Below are positions 9,125-23,168 of a stretch of DNA of 64,000 nucleotides, one piece after another (the first letter of the stretch is position 1; every line of letters begins with the position of its first letter). Source of the DNA: Leptospira meyeri (GTDB lineage Bacteria; Spirochaetota; Leptospiria; Leptospirales; Leptospiraceae); assembly GCF_004368965.1 (NCBI RefSeq), contig NZ_SORO01000001.1:186001-250000 (forward strand), in the 5' to 3' direction. Below the pieces are notes generated by a model, which saw only the letters and a program-made list of their open reading frames with translations, was not told the DNA's origin and made no database searches. The position numbers were made by a program, and so were the translations under genes.

Positions 9125-9892
9125 TTAGATTCGGACACCACCGGAAATTTCTAATACAACTCCAGTAACCAAGTCATTCGATATGATAAACTCTGCAGTG
9201 GATGCAATCTCATCAGGTTCGCCAAGTCTTCCCACTGGAATGATGGACTTCCATTTTTCTAATGCTTCTGGATTCATATCTTTTAGAACCATTTCAGTTC
9301 CGATAAAACCGGGAGCAATTCCTGCCACTCGAATTCCAAACTTAGCAAGTTCTTTCGACCAAGTCACAGTCATTGCGGCCACTCCTGCTTTCGCAGCACT
9401 ATAGTTCGTTTGTCCTGAGTTTCCATGCATGGCAATGGAGGCAATTGGGATGATCACTCCCTTCTTTTGTTCCACCATCTTTGCAGCTGCTTCTCTTGCG
9501 GTAAGAAAAACCCCTGTTAAGTTCACATCAATGACGGATTGCCATTGATCGATTCCCATTTTACCCTTTACTTTTCCGGTTTCTTTGTCCACCCGGATGA
9601 GAAGGCCATCGCGTAAAATTCCTGCATTCAAGATCGCAACGTCCAAACTGCCTTGGAAAGCACTCGCTTCTTCGATAAGTCGGATGCTGTCTTCTTCTTT
9701 GGCTACGTTGGCCACAATGCCAGTCGTTTTGATTCCCTCTTTTTGGAAGAGAGCGACCGTTTCGTCCAATTTATCTTTTTGGATGTCAGAGAGGATGATA
9801 TTGGCACCTGCCTTACCTAGTCGGTAAGCCATTGCCTTTCCGAGTCCACCGGCAGATCCGGTGACGAGAATGTTTGCACCTTTTAATTCCAT
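9125..9892 (-). CDS. Short-chain dehydrogenase, 3-oxoacyl-ACP reductase-like
   Basis: A 255-residue SDR enzyme. The cofactor motif is [10 protein letters not shown], the NAG motif is [10 protein letters not shown], and the catalytic Ser-Tyr-Lys set lies in [21 protein letters not shown]; the proline-glycine turn APGFIGTEM follows. This pattern is closest to FabG-type beta-ketoacyl reductases. The first loop after the NAG motif holds an extra segment ([13 protein letters not shown]) seen in some acetoacetyl-CoA/ketoacyl reductases. There is no fatty-acid gene cluster nearby, so it may serve another keto substrate. Confidence 0.85.
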   Translation of the reverse strand: MELKGANILVTGSAGGLGKAMAYRLGKAGANIILSDIQKDKLDETVALFQKEGIKTTGIVANVAKEEDSIRLIEEASAFQGSLDVAILNAGILRDGLLIRVDKETGKVKGKMGIDQWQSVIDVNLTGVFLTAREAAAKMVEQKKGVIIPIASIAMHGNSGQTNYSAAKAGVAAMTVTWSKELAKFGIRVAGIAPGFIGTEMVLKDMNPEALEKWKSIIPVGRLGEPDEIASTAEFIISNDLVTGVVLEISGGVRI

Positions 9893-9964
9893 GTCCGCCA
9901 GTTTCGAAAATGGCGAACAGATGGTCGATACAATTACATTGGTGTTGGAGGGGAGAAAAACGAA

Positions 9965-10657
9965 CTATATTTCTGCAAGTTCCGCACTACGGAAGGACAC
10001 ATAATTGTCGTTAAATGGAATTTCTACTCGGGCTACCGTTCTATCTGCATGGGTGATGATACGAAATAGGTTAGGGTCAACCCCTTCGTTTTTGAGTAGG
10101 ATCATAATGAGAGCAATTCCAAGTCCTGCACCTTCCGTGTTGTCCATATTGTCCATATAGAATTCCGCAATGTCATTATATCCCATGGACTTTTTCATCT
10201 TTTCTCGCATTCGCGCTTCTTCTGTTTTGATGACCGGAGTGTTGTTTGTGACTTCGACGAGTAATCCATCGAGGCAGTAGTGAAATTTTATCTGAACGTA
10301 AACCCCACGAGCTAGGCATCGTTTCCCGTATTCGTCCGCCATCTTTTCAGAAAACTTTTTGGAGTATTCTTTGATCCCTTGGAGATAGTCATTTTCGTCA
10401 GTAATGTCCAAACCTTCATCTTCAAAGAAGACTCGTTTTTGATTGGCTTTGATTCCGTTGATGGTCAGTTCTTTGGAGATTGTATAAAGCATCTCTACAA
10501 AATGTGATTGCCCCACTTCCGAAAGGATATTGGTGATGAGACCTAAAACATATTGCTCTAGTTGGCGATTCATCCGGGAGGACCTTACGACAATTTTGGA
10601 TTTTGCCTTTACCAAATCGGGGATTTGTGTTTCTAATTCTACAAAAGGTTTCGCCAC
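9965..10657 (-). CDS. Standalone GHKL (histidine-kinase-like) ATPase domain protein
   Basis: A 230-residue protein from a GTG start, with AAGGAA a suitable distance upstream. ELTINGIKANQKR resembles the N box of histidine-kinase ATPase domains and EGAGLGIALIMILLKNEGV resembles the G2 box. The usual D-x-G-x-G is replaced around VEVTNNTPV. There is no phospho-acceptor His, no sensor domain and no membrane helix, so it is not a classical kinase. It could be an anti-sigma-like kinase, a regulator binding ATP, or a partner for another phospho-relay protein. It lies directly upstream of, and divergent from, the tRNA-secE-nusG region. Confidence 0.7.
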   Translation of the reverse strand: MAKPFVELETQIPDLVKAKSKIVVRSSRMNRQLEQYVLGLITNILSEVGQSHFVEMLYTISKELTINGIKANQKRVFFEDEGLDITDENDYLQGIKEYSKKFSEKMADEYGKRCLARGVYVQIKFHYCLDGLLVEVTNNTPVIKTEEARMREKMKKSMGYNDIAEFYMDNMDNTEGAGLGIALIMILLKNEGVDPNLFRIITHADRTVARVEIPFNDNYVSFRSAELAEI

Positions 10658-10793
10658 GAATCATTCCTTAAAGTGGGGGACTTATCCCACATGGTTCTAT
10701 TATCGAACCGGGAAATCCACAACTAAAATCTCAAGGGAAATTCAATGTTTTTCCTGTTTTTTTTCCATTTCCAGGAAATAAACTCATTTTCCA

Positions 10794-10823
10794 TTGACCA
10801 AAGAGCCTCATTTAAAATAGTGT
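10794..10823 (+). promoter_or_regulatory. Possible promoter for the tRNA-secE-nusG unit
   Basis: TTGACC at 10794-10799 is a good -35 box. The best -10 candidate is TAGTGT at 10818-10823 with an 18-base spacer, which is weak. It sits 50 bases before tRNA-Thr in a 215-base noncoding gap (10658-10872), where a promoter is expected. The same gap has a 7-bp inverted repeat, TTTCCTG at 10750 and CAGGAAA at 10772, of unknown meaning. Confidence 0.35.
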
Positions 10824-10870
10824 AAAAAACCTAGCCTCGCTTGGAAACCCGCGCTTGGGTGGGAAACGTT

Positions 10871-10944
<74 letters not shown>

Positions 10945-10950
10945 TGTTTT

Positions 10951-11024
<74 letters not shown>

Positions 11025-11065
11025 GACTACAGAATATATAGAATTAGAGAACAGGACAAGGATCA

Positions 11066-11254
11066 ATGAAAGCTACGAGTTTCATTCAGGAATGTAAAGC
11101 AGAACTTGAAAAAGTACATTGGCCTACGCGCCAAGAGGTAGTGAGTTCTACCGTTGTAGTCCTAGTTACAGTATTTATCTTTTCCCTATTTTTATCAGCT
11201 TCGGATTTTGTTTTCCTGAAACTGTTAAAGTGGTTCTGGGCATTAGGAACATAG
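11066..11254 (+). CDS. secE: Preprotein translocase subunit SecE
   Basis: A 62-residue single-span form. An amphipathic N-terminal helix carries [13 protein letters not shown], the SecE signature, followed by one transmembrane helix. SecE clamps SecY in the Sec translocon; secY is in this window at 35537. AGGACAAGGA precedes the ATG. It sits between tRNA-Trp and nusG, 8 bases before the latter. Confidence 0.95.
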   Translation: MKATSFIQECKAELEKVHWPTRQEVVSSTVVVLVTVFIFSLFLSASDFVFLKLLKWFWALGT

Positions 11255-11262
11255 GTTAAGAC

Positions 11263-11817
11263 GTGGGCGATTCTTTAGATAAAAAATGGTATGTGCTTCA
11301 AACTTATTCCGGTCACGAGAATAAGGTGAAGACAAACATTGAGAAGATGGTCCAACAACAAAAACTGGAAGACCAAATCTTCTCAGTAAAAATTCCTTCG
11401 ATGGAAGTTGCCGAAATGAAAAACGGCAAGAAGAAGGTCACAAAGAAAAAACTCATGCCGGGTTATGTTCTCGTTGAGATGAATATGACGGATGACCTTC
11501 GATTTAAAATCCAGAACTTACCTTCTGTGTCTACATTTGTAGGCGGAAAAGGAAAAGGGCCGGAGCCACTATCTCTCGATGAGATTAAAAATCTCTTCAG
11601 TGATGTGGGAAGTGTGGAATCGGAAGAAGTTTCGAGACCTCGTTTCCTATTCAAAGTGGGCGAAACATTGAAAATTATAGATGGTCCGTTTGCTAATTTC
11701 ACAGGTCTTGTGGATGAAATTTTTCCTGATAAAGGAAGACTCCGCGTTCGTGTCGAAATTTTCGGAAGATCCACTCCAGTGGAGTTGGATTACCTCCAAG
11801 TAAAATCGGAACAATAG
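11263..11817 (+). CDS. nusG: Transcription termination/antitermination factor NusG
   Basis: A 184-residue protein with a GTG start. The N-terminal NGN domain starts KKWYVLQTYSGHENKVK and includes PGYVLVEM. The C-terminal KOW domain is FKVGETLKIIDGPFANFTG. NusG binds the beta' clamp of RNA polymerase, raising processivity and coupling to Rho or ribosomal S10; the corresponding rpoC and rpsJ genes are downstream. Length and architecture are standard, with no inserted domain. Confidence 0.96.
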   Translation: MGDSLDKKWYVLQTYSGHENKVKTNIEKMVQQQKLEDQIFSVKIPSMEVAEMKNGKKKVTKKKLMPGYVLVEMNMTDDLRFKIQNLPSVSTFVGGKGKGPEPLSLDEIKNLFSDVGSVESEEVSRPRFLFKVGETLKIIDGPFANFTGLVDEIFPDKGRLRVRVEIFGRSTPVELDYLQVKSEQ

Positions 11818-11856
11818 AACTGATAGATTGACTTTTAGTAAGGAACTTGAAACGAG

Positions 11857-12282
11857 ATGGCTGCAAAGAAAGTAGTAAAACAAATTAAACTCCAAGTGGA
11901 AGCAGGGAAAGCAAACCCAGCTCCTCCAGTAGGTCCCGCTCTTGGTCAAGCCGGACTCAATATCATGGAATTCTGTAAACAGTTCAACGAGAGATCAAAA
12001 AACCAAATGGGACTCAAACTCCCTGTGGTGATCACTGTTTATTCTGACAGAAGTTTTACATTCGTAACTAAATCTCCTCCAGCAGCTCTTCTTGTCATGA
12101 AGGCGCTTGGACTTCAGGGTGGATCTGCCACTCCACACACTGTAAAAGTGGGAACAATCAAACGAGCTCAACTAGAAGAAATTGCAAAAACGAAGATGGA
12201 AGACCTAAATGCGAATGATTTGGATGCAGCAGTGAACATCATTGCTGGAACTTGTCGTTCCATGGGTGTAAACGTCGAGTAA
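11857..12282 (+). CDS. rplK: 50S ribosomal protein L11
   Basis: 141 residues. The N-terminal [20 protein letters not shown] and C-terminal [11 protein letters not shown] are diagnostic. L11 forms the GTPase-associated stalk base with L10 and L7/L12, whose genes follow. It is first of the rplKAJL group, about 40 bases after nusG. Confidence 0.97.
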   Translation: MAAKKVVKQIKLQVEAGKANPAPPVGPALGQAGLNIMEFCKQFNERSKNQMGLKLPVVITVYSDRSFTFVTKSPPAALLVMKALGLQGGSATPHTVKVGTIKRAQLEEIAKTKMEDLNANDLDAAVNIIAGTCRSMGVNVE

Positions 12283-12307
12283 TCATTAGGAAACGGGAAC
12301 CGAAGTC

Positions 12308-13000
12308 ATGAAACGCGGCAAAAAATATATCCAACTCAAAGAGAAAGTCGATCGCACTAAGGCTTATACCCTTGGTGAAGCAGTCGGTTTGGCAAAAGCA
12401 ACTAGTTTTTCCAAATTTGATGGAACATTAGAGATTTCGACTAAAATCAATTATAAATCTCTCCAAAACGTAAGAGGGACAATTTCCCTTCCGCACGGAA
12501 CTGGAAAAACGATTAAAGTTTTGGTTTTCTGCAAAGGAGACAAACAAAACGAAGCAAAAGAGGCGGGAGCTGACTTTGTAGGTGATATGGACTTAATCGA
12601 AAAAGTTTCCGGTGGATGGACTGATTTTGATGCTTGTGTGGCGACTCCTGATATGATGAAGGAAGTTGGTAAACTTGGTCCAGTTCTTGGTCGTAAGGGT
12701 CTTATGCCAAAACCAAAAGCGGGAACGGTGACCACTGACGTAGCAAAAGCAGTAAAAGAACTCAAAGCGGGTCGAATTGAATACCGCCCTGACAAAGGGG
12801 GAGTGGTTCACTTAGGAGTGGGAAAATGTTCCTTCTCTGATGACAAACTCTCTGATAATATCAACGCTGTAGTAGCAGCTCTTATGAAAGACAAACCTTC
12901 CGATGCGAAGGGTGATTACCTCAAGTCTTTCTCTGTAGCGGCAACTATGGGAATCGGCGTGAAAGTCGATGTAAAAGAACTAGTAAACGCGAACATATAA
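12308..13000 (+). CDS. rplA: 50S ribosomal protein L1
   Basis: 230 residues, normal length. The hallmark GPVLGRKGLMPKPKAGTVT is present near residues 125-145. L1 forms the mobile L1 stalk that guides E-site tRNA exit, and in many bacteria it represses its own L11-L1 mRNA. It directly follows rplK. Confidence 0.97.
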   Translation: MKRGKKYIQLKEKVDRTKAYTLGEAVGLAKATSFSKFDGTLEISTKINYKSLQNVRGTISLPHGTGKTIKVLVFCKGDKQNEAKEAGADFVGDMDLIEKVSGGWTDFDACVATPDMMKEVGKLGPVLGRKGLMPKPKAGTVTTDVAKAVKELKAGRIEYRPDKGGVVHLGVGKCSFSDDKLSDNINAVVAALMKDKPSDAKGDYLKSFSVAATMGIGVKVDVKELVNANI

Positions 13001-13012
13001 CGAGTAAGAACA

Positions 13013-13546
13013 ATGGCAAATCCATCTAAAATTGAAGCAGTAGCAGAACTTAAAAGTCGTTTGGAAAAACGACCAAACTTTATTTTAGCATCTTACAGCG
13101 GTTTAACTGTTGAAGATATGTCTAACCTTCGTGCGAAACTTCGCAAAGAAGGATCGGAAATGAAGGTAATCAAAAACAACCTTTTTCTCCGAGCTTTAAA
13201 AGAGTCTTCTGAACATAAAAACAACTCCATTGATTTTGGGGATGTTTACAAAGGACCTCTTGCAGCGATTTTCTCTCTGGATGCACTTCCAGCAGTAGCA
13301 AAAGTTTGTAAGGACTTTGCAAAAGATAAGAAGGAACTCGAAATCAGAACCGGCTATATGGACGGGGAAGTTTTGGGTAAATCCGGAGTAGAAGCGATTG
13401 CTGGACTTCCGTCCAAACAAGAACTTCTTGCGCAAATTGCTCGTGGGGTCAATGCTCCTGCAACGCAAATTGCTTCTGGAATCAATCAAATTATGGCATC
13501 ATTGGCTCGCGCCATCAATGCAGTCGCCGAGAAAAACGGTAATTAG
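13013..13546 (+). CDS. rplJ: 50S ribosomal protein L10
   Basis: 177 residues. The RNA-binding N-terminal domain contains [19 protein letters not shown] and the family motif [12 protein letters not shown]. The C-terminal helix that carries L7/L12 dimers ends in an alanine-rich stretch. It lies 12 bases after rplA and directly before rplL, its binding partner. Confidence 0.96.
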   Translation: MANPSKIEAVAELKSRLEKRPNFILASYSGLTVEDMSNLRAKLRKEGSEMKVIKNNLFLRALKESSEHKNNSIDFGDVYKGPLAAIFSLDALPAVAKVCKDFAKDKKELEIRTGYMDGEVLGKSGVEAIAGLPSKQELLAQIARGVNAPATQIASGINQIMASLARAINAVAEKNGN

Positions 13547-13582
13547 TAATCATAGTGATTAGTAGGATAAGGAGAATATAGG

Positions 13583-13966
13583 ATGTCTGTTGACGCGCTA
13601 TTAGAACAAATTGGAAGTCTTACATTAGTTCAGGCTGCTGACCTAGTGAAAAAGATGGAGGACAAATTCGGGATTTCTGCTGCTGCACCAGTTGCGGTAG
13701 CGGCTGTTGCGGGTGCAGGTGGTGGCGCAGCTGCTGCTGAAGAGCCGGCAACTTTCAATGTAATCTTGAAAGCACACGGTGACAAAAAGATCGACGTTAT
13801 TAAACTCGTTCGCGAAATCACTGGTCTTGGATTGGCAGATGCGAAAACGCTTGTGGAAGCTGGTGGAAAATCAGTGAAAGAAGGCGTTTCTAAAGACGAA
13901 GCTGCTGATATTAAGAAAAAACTCGAAGGTGTTGGGGCTCAAGTAGAAGTTGCTGCTGCCGGTTAA
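13583..13966 (+). CDS. rplL: 50S ribosomal protein L7/L12
   Basis: 127 residues. A helical N-terminal dimerisation domain is followed by an Ala/Gly-rich hinge (near residues 35-53) and the C-terminal factor-binding domain with [18 protein letters not shown] and [10 protein letters not shown]. It forms the flexible stalk that recruits EF-Tu and EF-G. It is followed by a hairpin and T tract before rpoB. Confidence 0.97.
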   Translation: MSVDALLEQIGSLTLVQAADLVKKMEDKFGISAAAPVAVAAVAGAGGGAAAAEEPATFNVILKAHGDKKIDVIKLVREITGLGLADAKTLVEAGGKSVKEGVSKDEAADIKKKLEGVGAQVEVAAAG

Positions 13967-14002
13967 TCGGTTGCCAATTTTTAAACCCAGTCTTCAAAAA
14001 CT

Positions 14003-14043
14003 TAGAGGCAGGGAGGCCGTAGGCGTCCCCACCTCTATTTTTT
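14003..14043 (+). terminator. rplL-rpoB intergenic attenuator/terminator hairpin
   Basis: TAGAGG (14003-14008) pairs with CCTCTA (14032-14037), continuing inward through a small internal loop to GGGA/TCCC and a short CC/GG helix. Six T residues follow immediately. Its position, between rplL and rpoB, matches the partial attenuators that lower RNA polymerase output relative to ribosomal proteins in other bacteria. Confidence 0.72.
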
Positions 14044-14091
14044 CGTTTATCATACCATCTACTATTTTGATGTCTCTAGGGAGAGTATTCC

Positions 14092-17778
<3,687 letters not shown>

Positions 17779-17792
17779 GGAAGGGAAAAAGT

Positions 17793-20700
17793 ATGAGAAA
17801 TTACAATAGTTTTGAATCGATTACAATCCGTTTGGCATCACCCGAGCGGATCAAAGAGTGGTCTTTCGGGGAAGTTAAAAAACCAGAAACGATCAACTAC
17901 CGTACCCTAAAACCGGAACGAGATGGTCTTTTCTGTGAAAAAATCTTCGGAACCACTAAGGATTGGGAATGTTACTGCGGTAAATTCAAATCCATCCGTT
18001 ATAAGGGAGTGGTTTGCGACAAATGCGGGGTTGAGGTAACTCACTCCAAAGTGCGTCGTGAAAGAATGGGTCATATTGAACTTGCAGCACCAGTGTCGCA
18101 TATTTGGTATTACCGTTCTGTTCCATCTCGTATGGGACTACTTCTTGATATGACCATCAACCAACTCAAAAGTGTTCTTTACTTTGAGAAATATGTGATC
18201 ATTGACCCTGCTGATTCCGGAAGGAACAGAGGGGAACTCATCGATGAAGATGAATACCATAATTATTTAGATGAATACGGTGATAAGTTTATCGCAGGTA
18301 TCGGTGGGGACGCCATCAAAGAACTTCTCGCACGTATCGACGTGGATGCAGAAGCTCGTGTGATCCGCCAAAAGATCCAAGATAAAAACAAAATCTCCGA
18401 CAAACGTATTTTCAAACGCCTAGAAGTTTTGGAAGCGTTCCGTGATTCTGGAAACCGTCCTGAATGGATGGTTCTTGATGTGGTTCCGGTCATCCCACCA
18501 GAACTTCGCCCGATGGTTCAATTAGAGGGAGGGCGTTTTGCAACTTCCGACCTGAACGATTTGTATCGTCGTGTGATCAATAGAAACAATCGACTCAAAC
18601 GACTCCTTGCTTTGAAAGCTCCAGAGATCATTGTTCGTAACGAAAAACGTATGTTACAAGAAGCAGTGGATGCTCTTTTTGATAACAGCCGTCGCAAACG
18701 AACTGTGAAAGGAAAAGGAAATAGACCTTTAAAATCTATCTCCGATATGCTCAAAGGAAAACAAGGCCGATTCCGCCAAAACCTACTCGGGAAACGTGTG
18801 GATTACTCTGGTCGTTCGGTGATCGTTGTCGGTCCAGAACTCAAATACCACCAAATGGGTCTTCCTAAAAAAATGGCTTTGGAACTATTCAAACCATTCA
18901 TTATGAAACGCCTTGTGGATTTGGAACTTGCACCAAACATCAAGTCTGCGAAGAAAAAAATCGAAGCAGAAGACAAAGAAGTTTTTGATGTATTGGAAAC
19001 TGTAGTCAAGGAACACCCAGTTCTCCTCAACCGTGCGCCAACTCTCCATAGACTTGGGATCCAAGCATTTTTACCTGTCCTTGTAGAAGGAAAGGCAATC
19101 AAACTCCACCCACTCGTTTGTCATGCGTTTAACGCAGACTTTGACGGGGACCAAATGGCAATCCACGTTCCGCTCGCTCCAAAAGCACAGCTTGAAACTT
19201 GGATGCTCATGTTATCTCCGCATAACATTCTAAACCCTGCCAACGGACAACCGATTTGTGGACCAACACAAGATATCGTACTTGGAATTTATTACCTCAC
19301 TTCTGAAGTAAAAGACGCTAAGGGTGAAGGGAAATTTTTCACTGGTCTTGAAGAGGTGATGTATGCGATCGAAACGAAAACCGTTGAAATTCGTTCCAAA
19401 ATTTCCGTTTTACACGAAGGGAAAATCATCGAAACCACACCTGGAAGACTTATCTTCAACCAAGTGATGCCAAAAGGGTATGTTTACATCAACAGAACTC
19501 TAGGTGATAAAGAAACAAACAAAATTATTGCAGATGTTTACGAGAAGTTTGGACCTGGCACCACAGTTGTGATGTTAGATGAAATCAAACGACTTGGATA
19601 CCGTTATGCAACTGTATTTGCTCCTACCATCTCGATTGATGACATCCGAGTTTCTCCTCAAAAAGAAGGACTCGTCAATGATGCTAACAAAGAAGTAGAA
19701 AAAGCGGATATGGAGTATCGTAAAGGGATCATTACGAACGAAGAACGTCGTAAAAAGGTAATCGAAATTTGGACAAAAACCAATGACCGGATTACGGAAG
19801 GGATGTTTAAGGAACTCGAAAAAGACCAAGCGGGATTTAACCCGGTTTACGTCATGGCCGCTTCCGGTGCCCGTGGATCCAAACAACAGATTCGCCAGCT
19901 TGCAGGGATGCGGGGTCTTATGGCGAAACCATCCGGGGAAATCATTGAACTTGCGATTCGTTCTAACTTCCGTGAAGGCCTTGGGGTCTTAGAATTTTTT
20001 ATCTCAACACATGGTGCAAGGAAAGGTCTTGCGGATACGGCGTTAAAAACTGCCGATGCCGGTTACCTCACTCGTCGTCTTGTGGATATTTCTCAGGACG
20101 TAATTGTTTCGGAAGATGATTGTGGAACCAAAGCAAACATCACTCTTGGTATCGTAAAAGAAGGTGAGAACGTCATTGTTTCCCTTGCAGACAGAGTGTT
20201 CGGTCGATACACAGCAGAAGACTTAGTGGATCCTGTGACTGAAAAAGTAGTGTTTCCAAAAGATACACTCATCACAAGAGCGCTCGGCCAACAGATCGAA
20301 AACCTTGGTTATGATAAAATCAAAGTAAGATCACCTCTCACTTGCCGATCCCGTCACGGTATTTGTACAAAATGTTACGGTATGGATATGGCACGTCTTG
20401 TTCCTGCGGAAATTGGAGAAGCAGTTGGAACCATCGCCGCTCAGTCCATCGGCCAACCGGGAACACAGCTTACGATGAGAACTTTTCACGTGGGTGGAGC
20501 AGCATCTGCCACGATCCAAGAGAAAGAACACAAAGTTCCTTTCCGTTCCTTAGTTAAATCAATAAACGGTCGTTTGGTGACAAATGCAAACGGAGCGAAA
20601 GTTTTCGCACGCCGTGGAACCATCATTGTCAACCGACTCATCCAAGAGTTCAATACAGAGTCTCTCTCGAGTGTGCGGATTGTAGATGGCCAACGATTAG

Positions 20701-22094
20701 AAAAAGGGGAAGTGTTTGCGACACAAGTGGGTGAATCCACAGAACAACGCATCACTTCTGACCAAGCGGGAGTTGTTTCTCTTGTAGGAACCACTCTACG
20801 TATCCTTGGTGATGATATTGTAATTCCCGTGAAAATCGGAACCATCTTAAAAGCAGAAGAAGCCCAAATCGTAGAAGAAAACAAAGCCCTCGCTGAGTTT
20901 GACCCTTACAATGAAGTGGCTGTATCGGAAACTGCAGGGACTATCCAATGGGAAGATTTAGAAATCGGTAAGAACGTTCGTCGTGACGTGGATCCAAAAA
21001 CTTCTAATATCATCTTAAAAGTGGTAGAACAGAAAAAAGATCGTCTCGTTCCTAAGGTTCTTGTCGGATCCGATGAATACTCTGTTCCAGTGGACGCTCT
21101 TCTCCAATTCCAAAATGGAGACAAGGTCAGGGAAGGGGATGTGATCTTCAAAATCCCGTCTGTGGCTGAAAAAACGCGAGATATCACCGGTGGTCTCCCA
21201 AGGGTAGATGAACTTTTCGAAGCTCGTCGTCCGAAAGATGCCTGCACACTTGCAGAAATTGACGGTAAAATCGAAGACAAAGGTGAAATCGTTAAAGAAA
21301 AACGAATATTATACATCATTCCTGAAACAGCGGAACAAGAAAAAGTAAAAGTAGCAATTCCAATCGGAAAACAAATCCGTGTTCGCCAGGGTGACTTTGT
21401 GAAACGCGGAGACCAGTTGGATGAAGGAAATTTTGACCCGCATGATATCCTTGCGATCAAAGGACCAAATGCTCTTCACGAATACTTAGTTTCGGAAGTT
21501 CAGGAAGTTTACCGCTTACAAGGGGTTCATATCAATGATAAACACATCGAAGTTGTGGTTCGTTCCATGCTGCGTAAGGTGATTATCACAGATAGTGGGG
21601 ACACATCCTTTGTGAACCAACAACAAGTGGATAAATTCCTCTTTGATGAAGAAAACGACCGAGTGGAAAAAGAAGGGGGATCTCCGGCACAAGGAACTCC
21701 TGTCCTTCTGGGATTAACAAAAGCATCCCTCAACACTGAGTCTTATTTCTCGGCTGCATCATTCCAAGAAACAACAAAGGTTCTAACGGATGCGGCGATC
21801 AAAGGAAAAACAGACAACCTCATGGGTCTGAAAGAAAACGTAATCATTGGTCACATGATCCCTGCGGGAACAGGCATGAAAAAATACCGTGACATTGAAG
21901 TTTTCAAAGACCTTCCTGGGGATTTGGATTGGGATCTGGAATCGGAGGAAGAGGAAGAAGAAGTTTCCGAACTTTCCGAGTCGGCTCCTGTTTCCACTGC
22001 CACACTCTCTCGACTTGTTGCCGAAGAGGACGAGGATGAAGATGAGTTGGAAGAAGAGTCTGATGACTCGGACGATGAAGACGACGACGATTAA
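17793..22094 (+). CDS. rpoC: RNA polymerase beta' subunit
   Basis: 1433 residues. The N-terminal zinc ribbon has Cys60, Cys62, Cys75 and Cys78. The active site NADFDGDQM places the magnesium-binding aspartates at 449, 451 and 453. A second zinc site ([11 protein letters not shown]) is further on, and the trigger-loop/bridge region includes [20 protein letters not shown]. The last 50 or so residues (about 1383-1433) are an extreme acidic tail of Asp and Glu runs with Ser, absent from the E. coli protein. The gene ends the rplL-rpoB-rpoC block. Confidence 0.98.
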   Translation: MRNYNSFESITIRLASPERIKEWSFGEVKKPETINYRTLKPERDGLFCEKIFGTTKDWECYCGKFKSIRYKGVVCDKCGVEVTHSKVRRERMGHIELAAPVSHIWYYRSVPSRMGLLLDMTINQLKSVLYFEKYVIIDPADSGRNRGELIDEDEYHNYLDEYGDKFIAGIGGDAIKELLARIDVDAEARVIRQKIQDKNKISDKRIFKRLEVLEAFRDSGNRPEWMVLDVVPVIPPELRPMVQLEGGRFATSDLNDLYRRVINRNNRLKRLLALKAPEIIVRNEKRMLQEAVDALFDNSRRKRTVKGKGNRPLKSISDMLKGKQGRFRQNLLGKRVDYSGRSVIVVGPELKYHQMGLPKKMALELFKPFIMKRLVDLELAPNIKSAKKKIEAEDKEVFDVLETVVKEHPVLLNRAPTLHRLGIQAFLPVLVEGKAIKLHPLVCHAFNADFDGDQMAIHVPLAPKAQLETWMLMLSPHNILNPANGQPICGPTQDIVLGIYYLTSEVKDAKGEGKFFTGLEEVMYAIETKTVEIRSKISVLHEGKIIETTPGRLIFNQVMPKGYVYINRTLGDKETNKIIADVYEKFGPGTTVVMLDEIKRLGYRYATVFAPTISIDDIRVSPQKEGLVNDANKEVEKADMEYRKGIITNEERRKKVIEIWTKTNDRITEGMFKELEKDQAGFNPVYVMAASGARGSKQQIRQLAGMRGLMAKPSGEIIELAIRSNFREGLGVLEFFISTHGARKGLADTALKTADAGYLTRRLVDISQDVIVSEDDCGTKANITLGIVKEGENVIVSLADRVFGRYTAEDLVDPVTEKVVFPKDTLITRALGQQIENLGYDKIKVRSPLTCRSRHGICTKCYGMDMARLVPAEIGEAVGTIAAQSIGQPGTQLTMRTFHVGGAASATIQEKEHKVPFRSLVKSINGRLVTNANGAKVFARRGTIIVNRLIQEFNTESLSSVRIVDGQRLEKGEVFATQVGESTEQRITSDQAGVVSLVGTTLRILGDDIVIPVKIGTILKAEEAQIVEENKALAEFDPYNEVAVSETAGTIQWEDLEIGKNVRRDVDPKTSNIILKVVEQKKDRLVPKVLVGSDEYSVPVDALLQFQNGDKVREGDVIFKIPSVAEKTRDITGGLPRVDELFEARRPKDACTLAEIDGKIEDKGEIVKEKRILYIIPETAEQEKVKVAIPIGKQIRVRQGDFVKRGDQLDEGNFDPHDILAIKGPNALHEYLVSEVQEVYRLQGVHINDKHIEVVVRSMLRKVIITDSGDTSFVNQQQVDKFLFDEENDRVEKEGGSPAQGTPVLLGLTKASLNTESYFSAASFQETTKVLTDAAIKGKTDNLMGLKENVIIGHMIPAGTGMKKYRDIEVFKDLPGDLDWDLESEEEEEEVSELSESAPVSTATLSRLVAEEDEDEDELEEESDDSDDEDDDD

Positions 22095-22101
22095 ACCAAA
22101 C

Positions 22102-22139
22102 TTTGTCCCTAGTAATTCGTAAGAGTTTCTGGGGACAAA
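22102..22139 (+). other. Hairpin in the rpoC-rpsL gap
   Basis: TTTGTCCCTAG (22102-22112) pairs with CTGGGGACAAA (22129-22139) over 11 positions with one T-G wobble and a 16-base loop. No T run follows directly, so it is not a classical terminator; it could be an mRNA processing or stability element, or part of rpsL leader control. The rest of the 138-base gap is A/T-rich without a convincing promoter. Confidence 0.45.
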
Positions 22140-22232
22140 ATCATGTTTTCGTTTACAAAATGTCGCTATCTGGAATTTTGGACGAAAACGTCATTATTTT
22201 TTTAAAGACAGAGAAGTAGAAGAAGGAATCGA

Positions 22233-22607
22233 ATGCCTACAATTAACCAGCTCATCCGAATTGGAAGAGAAGACCAAAAGAAAAGAACTAAATCTCCTGC
22301 CCTTAAAGCATGCCCACAAAGACGTGGAGTTTGCACTAGGGTAATGACCTTTACTCCTAAAAAACCGAACTCAGCTCTTCGTAAAGTAGCAAGGGTTCGC
22401 CTCACAACTGGAATTGAAGTCACTGCTTATATTCCTGGTGAAGGTCACAACCTCCAAGAACACAACGTTGTTCTCATCCGTGGGGGAAGGGTAAAAGACT
22501 TACCAGGGGTTCGTTATCATATCATTCGTGGAACACTGGATACACTCGGTGTAGACAAACGTCGTAAAGGACGTTCAAAATACGGCGCTAAGCGTCCTAA
22601 AGCGTAA
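22233..22607 (+). CDS. rpsL: 30S ribosomal protein S12
   Basis: 124 residues. [17 protein letters not shown] and [11 protein letters not shown] are the two decoding-centre loops; both lysines that mutate to streptomycin resistance are intact, so the sequence is of the sensitive type. AGAAGGAATCG precedes the ATG. It is followed by rpsG after 14 bases. Confidence 0.98.
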   Translation: MPTINQLIRIGREDQKKRTKSPALKACPQRRGVCTRVMTFTPKKPNSALRKVARVRLTTGIEVTAYIPGEGHNLQEHNVVLIRGGRVKDLPGVRYHIIRGTLDTLGVDKRRKGRSKYGAKRPKA

Positions 22608-22621
22608 TCGGAGAAAGGTAT

Positions 22622-23095
22622 ATGTCAAGAAGAAGAGGAAAAGTTGAACCGCGCCACATCGAAGGCGATCCTAAATACAATGACAAAGTGATTTCTAAGT
22701 TTATCAACTGCCTAATGGTAGATGGTAAAAAGAGTGTTGCTGAAGCCGTGTTCTACGATGCTTTAGAAGTAATTGCTAAAAAAACAGGGCAAGATCCTTA
22801 CCAAGTTTTCCAAGAAGCTTTGGAAAATGCAAAACCACAAGTAGAAGTAAAATCTCGTCGTGTGGGTGGGGTTACTTACCAAGTTCCAATCGAAGTTCGT
22901 CCGGAAAGACGACTCGCTCTTGGAATCAGATGGCTCATTCGTTACAGCCGTGATAGAAACGAAAAATCAATGAAGAATAAATTGGCTGCAGAATTTATGG
23001 AAGCACAAAAAGGCACTGGTTCTGCGATCAAGAAAAAAGAAGATATCAGAAAGATGGCAGATGCCAACAAGGCTTTCTCTCACTACCGCTGGTAG
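22622..23095 (+). CDS. rpsG: 30S ribosomal protein S7
   Basis: 157 residues. The N-terminus MSRRRGKVEPR, the RRVGGVTYQVPIEVRP beta hairpin and ALGIRWLIRYSR are diagnostic. S7 nucleates assembly of the 30S head. The gene is followed 28 bases later by a strong intrinsic terminator, so the rpsL-rpsG transcript mostly ends here. Confidence 0.98.
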   Translation: MSRRRGKVEPRHIEGDPKYNDKVISKFINCLMVDGKKSVAEAVFYDALEVIAKKTGQDPYQVFQEALENAKPQVEVKSRRVGGVTYQVPIEVRPERRLALGIRWLIRYSRDRNEKSMKNKLAAEFMEAQKGTGSAIKKKEDIRKMADANKAFSHYRW

Positions 23096-23123
23096 TTTTC
23101 TCCATTCGATTCCAAACATTGAT

Positions 23124-23153
23124 AAGCCAGGTGAAAACCTGGCTTTTTTATTT
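23124..23153 (+). terminator. Intrinsic terminator after rpsG
   Basis: AAGCCAGGT (23124-23132), loop GAAA, and ACCTGGCTT (23137-23145) make a perfect 9-bp stem with a stable tetraloop followed by a T-rich tract. It separates rpsL-rpsG from the EF-G-like gene, which in most bacteria is co-transcribed with them. Confidence 0.92.
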
Positions 23154-23168
23154 TAACGTAACAAATTT

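Noticed and set aside
20906..21460. A 184-codon open frame antisense to rpoC
   Set aside because: It mirrors the rpoC reading frame, is rich in Ser/Arg as expected from antisense of biased codons, and has no start signal.
22145..22189. Inverted repeat GTTTTCGT/ACGAAAAC before rpsL
   Set aside because: The loop is about 30 bases and the arms are AT-rich; likely chance in A/T-rich leader DNA.
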